Source: Marinilabilia sp.
Lineage (GTDB): Bacteria; Bacteroidota; Bacteroidia; Bacteroidales; Marinilabiliaceae
DNA: 56,857 nt
Reading direction: 5' to 3'
Assembly (NCBI RefSeq): GCF_016278715.1
Contig: NZ_JADQBH010000088.1
Location: 1-56,857 of the forward strand
Part shown: positions 1 through 8,064 of the stretch, in pieces
How the letters are laid out: each line of letters opens with the position of its first letter
Position numbering within the stretch: position 1 is the first letter of the stretch
The notes under the pieces: generated by a model
What the model was told of the DNA's origin: nothing
The model's input: the letters and a program-made list of their open reading frames with translations, nothing else
The model's database searches: none
Program-made: the position numbers and the translations under genes

Positions 1-1938
1 CATATTTTTCCACAAGGAAGTTCTAAGATTTGCCGAAAGCTCTTTGCGCTTCACAAAGGTCAAATCTTCATTTTCTCCCTGAAGAGAATTGGTTGACTGC
101 TCGGAAGCACCGTCATACCATCCCCACCATGCACCATCTGCCTGATTAAAGTTACCTGCATACTCATAAAAACCATCAATACTCATATCTGTATGCAGAA
201 CACTTCCAGATACGCTCAACATCAAGTCATCAACAACGGAAGAGCCTGAAAGAAAATCTTCCTGTCCTATTCTCCAGCCAAGTGTCACAGAGGGAGAAAA
301 CGCATCACGGTTCCCTTCTGCAAATTTTGCTGAATGAACCAAAGCTCCACCAAGATCAGCGTAATACTTATTTTTCAGATTGTACCCCAGTTGAAGACCA
401 AGATTAGCATTGGCTGTGCTGTGATAAATCTCTGATTGCGTTTGCTGATAGCCGGTAGCGACCAACATGGCAGAAAAATTATGTGTGTTGTTAATAGTAG
501 TGGTATAATCGAACCAACCTGAAAAGGCAATGGTTTGGAAATAGCTTTCATCCCTAAAAACAGGATCCCCTGATTTCTCATCATTACCTTCTTTTGTCAA
601 TTCAGCAATAACATCCTCTCCATTGTAGTTATACCATGAAGGGACAAAAACTGCATATTCATTTTCATAAGCAGATGTGTAAGCGGTAGAATAGTCAACT
701 GCAAACTGGGTATGAAAAGAAAGCCCTTGTAAAAGGTTTTGCAGATCGAAATCCAAACCGGTATCAAACTGAAACTGACGATTGTTACTCTTATTATACC
801 CACCGCCATAAACATCGGCAAAAGCATTTGTCATAGCAACACGCGAACCTCCAAGAAAATACTTTCCATCAATAATATTAAGACTATTGTCAATCATTGG
901 CATGGCACTCAATGCATTCTCATCAAGATAACTTCTGGGAATAAGAGGAGAAACACGGTTGGGCCGCATTGTGGAAGCGTAGGTCCAATAATTATCAACA
1001 TTTTCATCATCATCAGGATCACTATCTGTATAATTGTTTCCCCTTGATGTATAAAAAGTTGCATTGGCGTTTACATGTGCATCAATAAAATCGTTTAGCT
1101 TGATGTCTACATTTCCACGAATGTTCAAACGTTCCTCATAGTTATTTTCTGCTTCACCGAAGTTCATAACATTGCCCATACGAGAATACCCAACATTACT
1201 GTAATACTGTGCACGCTCATTTCCACCTATTAATTCGGTGGTTACATCTGTACGATTATAGGCTTTCTGAAGATAATCTGAAGAATAAAAATCTACATCG
1301 GGATAACGGTATGGATTGTTCCCTGATGCAAAGTTATAAATATCTTCATCGCTAAACGAGACATTTTTACCATCGTTGACCGAAGCCTCATTGTACAGGC
1401 TCATATACTCAGCAGAACCCAAATACTTGGGATAGCTTTTGGACACATGAAATCCGGTATTAGCCCGAACGTTAACCTCCAGAGGCTGCGCTTTACCGCG
1501 CTTGGTGGTGATGTAAATCACCCCTTTTGCGGCACGACTACCATACAAAACCACAGCAGAGGCACCCTTCAGGAAAGTAATTTCATCAATTTCGCTGGGC
1601 AAAACATTATTGGCATCGCGGGGAATACCATCAACCAACACAAGCCGGTCGTCCATTCCCCACATTGAATTTCCATTCCAACCACCAATAAAGCCCTCCA
1701 TGCTCTCCAAACTATAGAGATAATAGTTTTTCTTAAGCAGGTCTTCTACATCGACAACAGAAACCCCCCCCAGAAGATCATTTTTAGAGACCTCCCGAAA
1801 GGCAACCTGAACCATAGAGTCCTGTTTTTCTATATTCGTCGAATCAGTTTCATTTTCTGCAGTTGCCTGTGCCTTCATAAAGAAAGGCAGCAAAACAAAC
1901 GCCGCACATAAAATGATTCTTATTTGTATATGTTTCAT
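1..1938 (-). CDS. SusC/RagA-like TonB-dependent receptor, partial, lacking the usual N-terminal domain
   Basis: Open frame from an ATG at 1938 to the left edge with no stop, so the C-terminal part is missing. A signal peptide (about residues 1-23, ending FFMKAQA) is followed within some 30 residues by the TonB-dependent receptor plug: VDGIPRD, then ITFLKGASAVVLYGSRAAKG and VIYITTKRGK are the classic SusC plug motifs. After that come barrel strands rich in aromatic and Asn/Asp residues. The carboxypeptidase-regulatory-like domain that precedes the plug in the two other SusC proteins here is absent, as is the usual VVVVGYG segment; VQVAFREVSKNDLL sits in its place. It starts 42 bp after the SusD gene and so is very probably in the same operon. 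Known xylan loci (for example the Prevotella/Bacteroides xus type) have two tandem SusC/SusD pairs, so a SusD partner is expected just outside the window. Role inferred: outer-membrane import of xylo-oligosaccharides. Confidence 0.9.
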   Translation of the reverse strand, partial: MKHIQIRIILCAAFVLLPFFMKAQATAENETDSTNIEKQDSMVQVAFREVSKNDLLGGVSVVDVEDLLKKNYYLYSLESMEGFIGGWNGNSMWGMDDRLVLVDGIPRDANNVLPSEIDEITFLKGASAVVLYGSRAAKGVIYITTKRGKAQPLEVNVRANTGFHVSKSYPKYLGSAEYMSLYNEASVNDGKNVSFSDEDIYNFASGNNPYRYPDVDFYSSDYLQKAYNRTDVTTELIGGNERAQYYSNVGYSRMGNVMNFGEAENNYEERLNIRGNVDIKLNDFIDAHVNANATFYTSRGNNYTDSDPDDDENVDNYWTYASTMRPNRVSPLIPRSYLDENALSAMPMIDNSLNIIDGKYFLGGSRVAMTNAFADVYGGGYNKSNNRQFQFDTGLDFDLQNLLQGLSFHTQFAVDYSTAYTSAYENEYAVFVPSWYNYNGEDVIAELTKEGNDEKSGDPVFRDESYFQTIAFSGWFDYTTTINNTHNFSAMLVATGYQQTQSEIYHSTANANLGLQLGYNLKNKYYADLGGALVHSAKFAEGNRDAFSPSVTLGWRIGQEDFLSGSSVVDDLMLSVSGSVLHTDMSIDGFYEYAGNFNQADGAWWGWYDGASEQSTNSLQGENEDLTFVKRKELSANLRTSLWKNM

Positions 1939-1980
1939 TGTTTATTTCTTTGATAAATTACACTACATTTCTTTTTATAA

Positions 1981-3936
1981 TTACCATCCGGGATTCTGTT
2001 CGAATTCAGGATACATGGAAGTATCAGAAATCTTCAGCGGAAGCCAATAGTGTTTTTTCCCAAATTTCCGGGTTAAAATAACCTCTTCGCGAAAGTTGGA
2101 AACCCTGGCATCACGGGGATCATTTTCCTCAAAGAAAGTGACATCTTCTACCCGGTCAAACTCCTGAGATGTCTTAATATTATAAGGCTCCTCTGTGAGC
2201 AACAACCACCTGCGCAGGTCATTAAATCTAAAGCCTTCGAAAGACAATTCCACCGCACGTTCTCTGCGTACTTCATCAAGAAACAATTCAGGGCTGCTGG
2301 TAAAGGTAGCAGCAACATGTCCGGCACCTACACGGTCGCGAAGCGTATTAATAGCTCCCTCGGCTGTTTTCGAAAAATTAGAAGCACTGTACGTTGCACC
2401 ACCAGCAGCAGCTGCAGCTTCAGCATACATCAAATAAATATCACCCAAACGCATATATGGCAGATACACATGAAGGTTTCCTGACCAGTTATAAACCCCA
2501 TCATACTTGTTGGCTGTATGTGGCACCAGCTTTTGAATAAAATATCCTGAACGGCTACCATTACTAGGCTCGCGCATAAGGCCACCAGTATGCAACCCGG
2601 CATACCTGAGATGTTCCATCTCGGCCGGCATTGATGCATTTACATATTGAAAACCATCAAATACTATGTCGTGATAGAAACGTGGATCACGATTCTGAAA
2701 TGGATAATTCGGGTCGAAACCTGATGCAGGATCATCCAGAGGAAGACCATTGGCCATTCCGTACAAATTCACATAATTGGCAGTTGGCTGGTGAATGATG
2801 TTATCATGTTCAACAAGTCCCTGAACTTTTGGCCCAAAGGTTTTCGACGTACCCCAGTTACTTCCATTAGCATCGGATGAAGGACCTCGAAAAATCGCCT
2901 CTGTTGAACCTGGCATCAACCAATTCTGTCCGGTTGTATAAAATATATCACTGTATTTAGAGGTTGCACCTGCTGCAGCTTTATGATTGTAAATATCCTC
3001 ATAATTAAATTCAGCAAGCGAGTACTGGGTTTGTCCGCTTTCCACAAGGTTCAGCAATTCTCCAAATGCTTCCGCGGCTTTGGCAGAATACTCTGCATTA
3101 TAATTATAAGTCATGCTACCACCTGTCTGCGCTCCATGTTCCATAAGTGGACTTGCAGCCCATAAATAATTTTTACCCAGATAACCGAGAGCCATAATTT
3201 TATTTATACGCAATTGGTTTTTACCTGATGTCTGACTACCAGGTCTGGTGTTGTTCCAATCAATAGGTAATAATTTTGCAGCCTGGGCAAAATCAGCACC
3301 TGCCAGATCAGCACATTCCTGATAAGTCATCCGTGGTAAAGTGAGCTGCTCACCGGCAGGTAGCACTTCATTTATATAAGGTAAACCACCAAAATACTGC
3401 ATCAGCTGAAAATGCCACCACGCTCTGAAGAAATATAACTGACCAGCGATCAGGTCCTTCTCCTCCTGAGTGGCATCAGTCATTAAATCAAGATTGGCTA
3501 AGCCCATGTTGGCCTTGCGAATAGAATACCAGGCATGTGGCCAAATGGCATGATTAAATTTATCAGTAGATGTAGGGTCAGCATTATCTTTATCCAGCCA
3601 GCTGCCATTTTGTGCAAGTCGGCCTGCTTGCCAGGACCAGAAATTACCAATATCTATCTGATTCACCATATGCCAATCAGCAGCGGGGTTCATAATCTCG
3701 TCCTCGCCCCAATTCCAGGAAGTAGTCCAGTATGATTTCTGCTTATCCGGGATACAATTGTAGATCTCCTCTATGAAACCCTGGAAATTCATAAAATTTT
3801 TAAACGCCACCTCCTCTGAGACCAATGCCTCTTCTTCTTTCTCCAGGTAGTCTTCACATGAGGTAATACTAAACAGCATTACGAACAATATGCTTCCCCA
3901 CAAAAGTGTTTTATATAACTCTTTCATTTCAATCAT
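1981..3936 (-). CDS. SusD/RagB-like nutrient-binding outer-membrane lipoprotein (operon A)
   Basis: 651 residues, large for a SusD. A lipoprotein signal ends at SITSC, with the acylated Cys at residue 27 of this start. Met4 (3927) is an equally plausible start and gives a more usual signal length. The N-terminal part has SusD features: the helical stretch with AGQLYFFRAWWHFQLMQYFG is the typical 'RA..Y..L...FG' region. The C-terminal part has MRLGDIYLMYAEAAA, VRRERAVELSFEGFRFNDLR and the ending YWLPLKISDTSMYPEFEQNPGW, typical of SusD/RagB proteins. It begins 3 bp after the stop of the SusC gene, so the two are co-transcribed and the product should form the lid of that transporter. Function known for the family: binding of glycan at the cell surface and handing it to SusC. 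Xylan as ligand is inferred from the neighbouring enzymes. Confidence 0.95.
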   Translation of the reverse strand: MIEMKELYKTLLWGSILFVMLFSITSCEDYLEKEEEALVSEEVAFKNFMNFQGFIEEIYNCIPDKQKSYWTTSWNWGEDEIMNPAADWHMVNQIDIGNFWSWQAGRLAQNGSWLDKDNADPTSTDKFNHAIWPHAWYSIRKANMGLANLDLMTDATQEEKDLIAGQLYFFRAWWHFQLMQYFGGLPYINEVLPAGEQLTLPRMTYQECADLAGADFAQAAKLLPIDWNNTRPGSQTSGKNQLRINKIMALGYLGKNYLWAASPLMEHGAQTGGSMTYNYNAEYSAKAAEAFGELLNLVESGQTQYSLAEFNYEDIYNHKAAAGATSKYSDIFYTTGQNWLMPGSTEAIFRGPSSDANGSNWGTSKTFGPKVQGLVEHDNIIHQPTANYVNLYGMANGLPLDDPASGFDPNYPFQNRDPRFYHDIVFDGFQYVNASMPAEMEHLRYAGLHTGGLMREPSNGSRSGYFIQKLVPHTANKYDGVYNWSGNLHVYLPYMRLGDIYLMYAEAAAAAGGATYSASNFSKTAEGAINTLRDRVGAGHVAATFTSSPELFLDEVRRERAVELSFEGFRFNDLRRWLLLTEEPYNIKTSQEFDRVEDVTFFEENDPRDARVSNFREEVILTRKFGKKHYWLPLKISDTSMYPEFEQNPGW

Positions 3937-3939
3937 ATT

Positions 3940-6900
3940 TTACAATGTTATTTTTACTCCAAAATTGTATCGTCTCATCATGGGATAAGCCCCCTGAGCA
4001 CCGGCACCGGCAAAATTCGATTCACGATCATCAGGCATATCAGACCATACCCACAGGTTGTTACCGTTGACGAAAACTTTCAACGAATTGAACCCAATTT
4101 GCTTTATCCAGCCGGCATTATTGAAAGTATATGCAATTTCTGCATTCTTCAATCTCACGTATGAGCCGTCAAACAGGAACTGAGTTCCGGAATTGTAGCT
4201 GGGTGTAGACAACCAGCGAGGTACAACAACATCAGCATTTGGGGTATCTTCTGACCACCAGGTGCCCAGGTCATACACATTATTCAACTGACTCCCGAAA
4301 CTGTTAAGCGGTACATTCCGTGTCACATTACTTACACCATAAAACTGAACAAAACCACTTATTCCTTTCCATTCAAAACCTAAAGTCGCGTTATAAGTAT
4401 TTTGCGGCGATTCGGGATAACCGTAAGGAACCTGATCTTCATTGTCAATGACTCCATCTCCGTTAAAATCAATAATCTGATAGTCACCAACCAATTTATC
4501 TTCATCATTGGTATCGTGTGGAGTAGTTCCATATAACTGATCATAAGTAGTAACAAAACCAGCATCAATGTAAGACCTGCTCTGCCCAATGCTATAACCC
4601 GCATCCTTCTGATAATCAGGCAACAACATAGGCTCCTCAGTTTGGATAATCTCATTTTCAGCATGGGTCCAACTAACATTGGCCCACAACCTCAGTCGGT
4701 TTGGCAGAACCTTGTTAAATCGCAACTCGGCTTCATAACCATTCACATGAACCTCTCCCAGGTTGGCTGCCGGAGGACCAGCACCAAAATATGAAGGAAC
4801 CGAACGATCAACTCCATAAATCAGAACATTTTCACGCTTGTCCTGAAAAACGTCAACACTACCTGCCAGTAATCCATTAAAAAATGCATAGTCTGCACCA
4901 ATGTTTAGCTTCTTTACAGTTTCCCACTGTACATCGGGATTACCCAAAGCAGCCTCACGATACCATGAATAGGGGCTTTCTCCCTGATTCAAATCCATTG
5001 TGGTAACGCCTCCATAAGCCCATACAGTTCTATAGAGCCCCAATGCCTCTGCATCCCGGCTAAATCCATCATCTCCAATCTCACCATAAGAAGCCCTCAG
5101 CTTTAACATATCCAGAAAATCAATCGACTGCATGAAAGATTCTTCCGAAATCATCCAGCCCACAGCTCCTGAACTAAAAAATGCAAAACGATTCTCGATT
5201 CCGAACATATCAGAACCATTATATGCACCATTAACTTCTAAAAAGTATTTGGTATTGTAATCATAGGTAGCCCTGAAAGCCCAGTCTTCTCTCTTAATAG
5301 GAATATATTGATAATCCTGGGAAGTATTCTCTTCTCTTGTGAAAACCCCCATTCCTGTCAGGTTGTGATTACCAAAACTACGCATCCAGTCTAACTGCAG
5401 CTGATAATACAACTTTTGTTTAGTCAAACTTGCACTTCCGGCATCAGTACTCCATAATACAGGCTGCTTATAATCAAATTTATTATTCGCATCATAATCC
5501 AGCTTATAAGTTTCCGCACCAGTTTTGGGATCAATCCATTTTTCCTGAGGATTATTAAATAAGTCATTAATACCTCTCTCCGTTTCCAGGAATGTGTTAT
5601 CCCAGGCAATGAGCCCTTTGAAATTTAATCCATCTGTAACAAAATCCAAATCCTGTTCCAGAGTAAAATCGGTATTGATTCTGGTCGTTGTTGTGACCAT
5701 ACTACCGGCAACGGCCAAGTTAGCTGCAGAGTTACTCACGTTAGAAATATCGGGATAGTATCCCCAGGCTCCATCTGAATATTTAGGAAGGAAAACATCG
5801 GGAGCAATATTATAAGCCCCTGCCCACTGCTGTGCAACTGCCCATTCTGAATCATTTGTCTGTCCCCATGGAGATTTCTTCTCCCCATTTGACCCTGAGA
5901 TATTCACTTTAAATACCGTACTATTGGTTATTTGAAAATCCAGATTACTCCGTACATTCAAACGATTATAGCCATAGCCGGACTCATAATTACGACCATT
6001 ATCCCACAATTTGAAAATGTCGCCTTCATGAACGAAATCAGCTGCTGCATAATACTTCACAAAATCGGTACCTCCACTAACACCCAAATTCGCTTTGTAC
6101 GACATGGCATAATCTTTAAATATCGCATCCTGCCAGTCAACATTCGGATAACGTTCTCTTTGAGCAACCGATGTTTGATTTCTATACTTTTCAATAACAG
6201 ATTGAGGAGTCATATAATCCCATGAATCAGGATTCACACCTAATTCATGTTCAATGGCTTCATTCCTGGCTGTAAGGGCATCATAAGAATCAAACTTATT
6301 AGGTAATTTAGAAGGTGCCTTCAATGTGACATCACCCCCAACGCTGACCTGAGCAGCTCCTTTTTTCCCTCGTTTAGTAGATACAAGAATCACACCATTA
6401 GCCCCTTTTACTCCATACACAGCCGTTGCTGAGGCATCTTTCAATACTGAGATATTCTCAACAGAATTAATGTCCACGCTACTTAACGAACGCTCAATTC
6501 CATCTACCAGAACAAGAGGCGAACTATTGTTCCAAGAACTGGCGGAACGAATTAAAATCTCAGGGTCTTCTTCGCCGGGCATTCCTGAACTGGACATGGT
6601 AATTACACCGGGAAGATTACCGGTAAGGGCAGCTCCAACACTTGATGTACCACCCGAGCGTTGCAACACCTCTCCGGTTGTTTGGGTAATCGAACCAACA
6701 ATACTTGCTTTCTTCTGTTGGCCATAACCAACTACCACCACATCGTCAAGAGCGATAGAATCACTCTCCAGATTTACGGTGACATTGGTTTGGGCACTAA
6801 CATCAATTTCCTGTGCCTTCAGACCAATAAAAGAAACAACAATCACATTTTCCTCTTCAGGAATGTTAAGTGTAAATCGTCCATCAATATCAGTAATGGT

Positions 6901-7116
6901 ACCATAAGCAGTACTTCCCTTTACCACTACTGTGGCACCCGGAACTGTTTGACCTCCATCATCCAGAACAACTCCACTAACGGTTTTCATATCCTGGGAG
7001 AATACGGCAAAACTTAAACAAAACATCATCAGGAATAACAAACCCCGCAGTTTAAAGCCCAACCGGCTTAATGATAGGGGATTTGCCTGACACACATTTT
7101 CATCACTTTTTTTCAT
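3940..7116 (-). CDS. SusC/RagA-like TonB-dependent oligosaccharide transporter (operon A)
   Basis: 1058 residues. Signal peptide with an unusually long polar start (about 24 residues before the hydrophobic LLFLMMFCLSFAVFSQ), then a carboxypeptidase-regulatory-like domain (about 44-115, VSGVVLDDGGQTVPGATVVV), a TonB-box-like DDVVVVGYGQQKK near 125, the plug domain (about 140-265, with LVDGIERSL, ISVLKDASATAVYGVKGANG and VILVSTKRGKKG) and a 22-strand-type barrel ending RRYNFGVKITL. Length and order are standard for SusC. An internal Met near residue 30 would shorten the signal region; no sequence signal decides between them. It is followed at once by its SusD and then the atypical SusC. Upstream are a 35-codon ORF and the 21-bp-spaced direct repeats proposed here as the HTCS operator. 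Role: energised import of oligosaccharide, by analogy xylan fragments. Confidence 0.95.
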   Translation of the reverse strand: MKKSDENVCQANPLSLSRLGFKLRGLLFLMMFCLSFAVFSQDMKTVSGVVLDDGGQTVPGATVVVKGSTAYGTITDIDGRFTLNIPEEENVIVVSFIGLKAQEIDVSAQTNVTVNLESDSIALDDVVVVGYGQQKKASIVGSITQTTGEVLQRSGGTSSVGAALTGNLPGVITMSSSGMPGEEDPEILIRSASSWNNSSPLVLVDGIERSLSSVDINSVENISVLKDASATAVYGVKGANGVILVSTKRGKKGAAQVSVGGDVTLKAPSKLPNKFDSYDALTARNEAIEHELGVNPDSWDYMTPQSVIEKYRNQTSVAQRERYPNVDWQDAIFKDYAMSYKANLGVSGGTDFVKYYAAADFVHEGDIFKLWDNGRNYESGYGYNRLNVRSNLDFQITNSTVFKVNISGSNGEKKSPWGQTNDSEWAVAQQWAGAYNIAPDVFLPKYSDGAWGYYPDISNVSNSAANLAVAGSMVTTTTRINTDFTLEQDLDFVTDGLNFKGLIAWDNTFLETERGINDLFNNPQEKWIDPKTGAETYKLDYDANNKFDYKQPVLWSTDAGSASLTKQKLYYQLQLDWMRSFGNHNLTGMGVFTREENTSQDYQYIPIKREDWAFRATYDYNTKYFLEVNGAYNGSDMFGIENRFAFFSSGAVGWMISEESFMQSIDFLDMLKLRASYGEIGDDGFSRDAEALGLYRTVWAYGGVTTMDLNQGESPYSWYREAALGNPDVQWETVKKLNIGADYAFFNGLLAGSVDVFQDKRENVLIYGVDRSVPSYFGAGPPAANLGEVHVNGYEAELRFNKVLPNRLRLWANVSWTHAENEIIQTEEPMLLPDYQKDAGYSIGQSRSYIDAGFVTTYDQLYGTTPHDTNDEDKLVGDYQIIDFNGDGVIDNEDQVPYGYPESPQNTYNATLGFEWKGISGFVQFYGVSNVTRNVPLNSFGSQLNNVYDLGTWWSEDTPNADVVVPRWLSTPSYNSGTQFLFDGSYVRLKNAEIAYTFNNAGWIKQIGFNSLKVFVNGNNLWVWSDMPDDRESNFAGAGAQGAYPMMRRYNFGVKITL

Positions 7117-7145
7117 TGTAATTTTGGTTTATTTTCATTTACAAT

Positions 7146-7253
7146 TTAGTTTTTCCAACTTACCTGATTCACCCCGGTAGCACCCGGCAAAGGGTCCAAA
7201 TTCCAGAATAAATGATCTTCAGGTTTGCTATCAGATCTGCTTTGTTTTTTCAT
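7146..7253 (-). CDS. Candidate 35-residue leader ORF upstream of SusC
   Basis: A 35-codon ORF not previously called, starting MKKQSRSDSKPEDHLFWNLD and ending with TGVNQVSWKN. It lies 29 bp upstream of the SusC start, on the same strand. There is no signal peptide or hydrophobic segment; it is polar and Trp/Pro/Gly-containing at its end. Its ATG lies 144 bp from the proposed HTCS operator; the matching distance is 129 bp for SusC of pair B, 161 bp for GH10 and 199 bp for the distal GH43. The SusC ATG itself would be 281 bp away. That spacing suggests the small ORF is the first cistron of operon A. It could be a leader peptide, a small unknown protein or chance. I do not recognise a family. Confidence 0.4.
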   Translation of the reverse strand: MKKQSRSDSKPEDHLFWNLDPLPGATGVNQVSWKN

Positions 7254-7397
7254 GGTCTATTTTTTAGGTTAAACTTTTTGTTATTTCTTGTTATTTCGCA
7301 ATCATTATAAATCTGTTCTGTTCTATACTTTTAAATCTCCAGTCATTAACATTTGAAAACATTTCACAACAAAAGTAAGAGACACCCTCCTTCAACC

Positions 7398-7434
7398 GTT
7401 CTAATTTGAGATATACAATTTTAAATTTAAGATA
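7398..7434 (-). promoter_or_regulatory. Candidate HTCS operator for operon A (21-bp direct repeat)
   Basis: On the minus strand TATCTTAAATTTAAAA begins at 7434 and TATCTCAAATTAGAAC begins at 7413, exactly 21 bp apart. Both match the half-site consensus TRTCTnAAATnnnAAA found at four other places in the window. The orientation points toward the operon A SusC. I could not find a convincing Bacteroidota -33/-7 promoter (TTTG and TAnnTTTG) downstream of it. Confidence 0.6.
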
Positions 7435-7537
7435 AAATTATTTTTAGACTGATTTTCAGCAACTTAAACAATGTTTTTCATAAATTCACTAACTTAAACT
7501 CAACCTCCTCTGAGAAATTGGAAAGTGTGATTTTTAG

Positions 7538-7617
7538 CTTTAAATTTCAGACACATAAAGCCCTTAATACCTGATTTAGAGGATTTCTAAAACCTTAATT
7601 TTATCTGAAATCTAAAA
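7538..7617. promoter_or_regulatory. Additional isolated half-sites resembling the HTCS operator
   Basis: TGTCTGAAATTTAAAG is read on the minus strand from 7553, and TATCTGAAATCTAAAA on the plus strand from 7602. Both match the proposed half-site well but have no partner 21 bp away. A weaker plus-strand copy, TACCTGATTTAGAGGA, starts at 7568, 34 bp before the second one. They could be auxiliary or looping sites for the operator at 7398-7434, or remnants. Confidence 0.35.
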
Positions 7618-8064
7618 TGAAGTAGCTGAAAACACTCGGGAAAACAATCAATGAAAAGAATTAACAATAGAAGTACTTTTTCACAAAAACGGCATGAAAG
7701 ACTTTAACCATTTACAAAAAAGTAATTCATTTTTTTACACCTTTAAGTAATTTTGTCAACTTTTGGACAGGAGGAAAGAAACAACTGTCTGGAGATTAAA
7801 GAATTTTAACCACAGAAGAAGAACATTGGTGAACCATATAGGGCATATAAGAGAACGCAGATTAGCTGTTAGTTTCTCGAAAGCCGAAGTAAGAAAGTGG
7901 ATTCACTCGCAATTGCACATTGCCTGGAATTAGGGTTAAAAGTGATATAATCAGCACAAAAAACAGAATATCACCTCGGTTAGATTAACAAACTTGAACC
8001 ACATAACCAACATAAAGATATAATGTAAGGAAAGGCTCCATGCTCCTTGCACCCTGCGTTTTTC

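Larger units (their letters stand above)
7254..8064. other. Intergenic region between operon A and the HTCS1 stop
   Basis: About 810 bp of AT-rich DNA without a credible larger gene. The end nearest operon A carries the candidate operator and half-sites. The other half holds stretches that look like decayed dispersed repeats: 'accacagaagaagaacattggtg' type sequence near 7809-7857, 'gaaccacataaccaac' near 7996-8011, and 'ctccatgctccttgcaccctgc' type sequence near 8036-8057, all styles of repeat common in Bacteroidota intergenic DNA (general knowledge). No terminator hairpin for HTCS1 is obvious. Confidence 0.4.
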
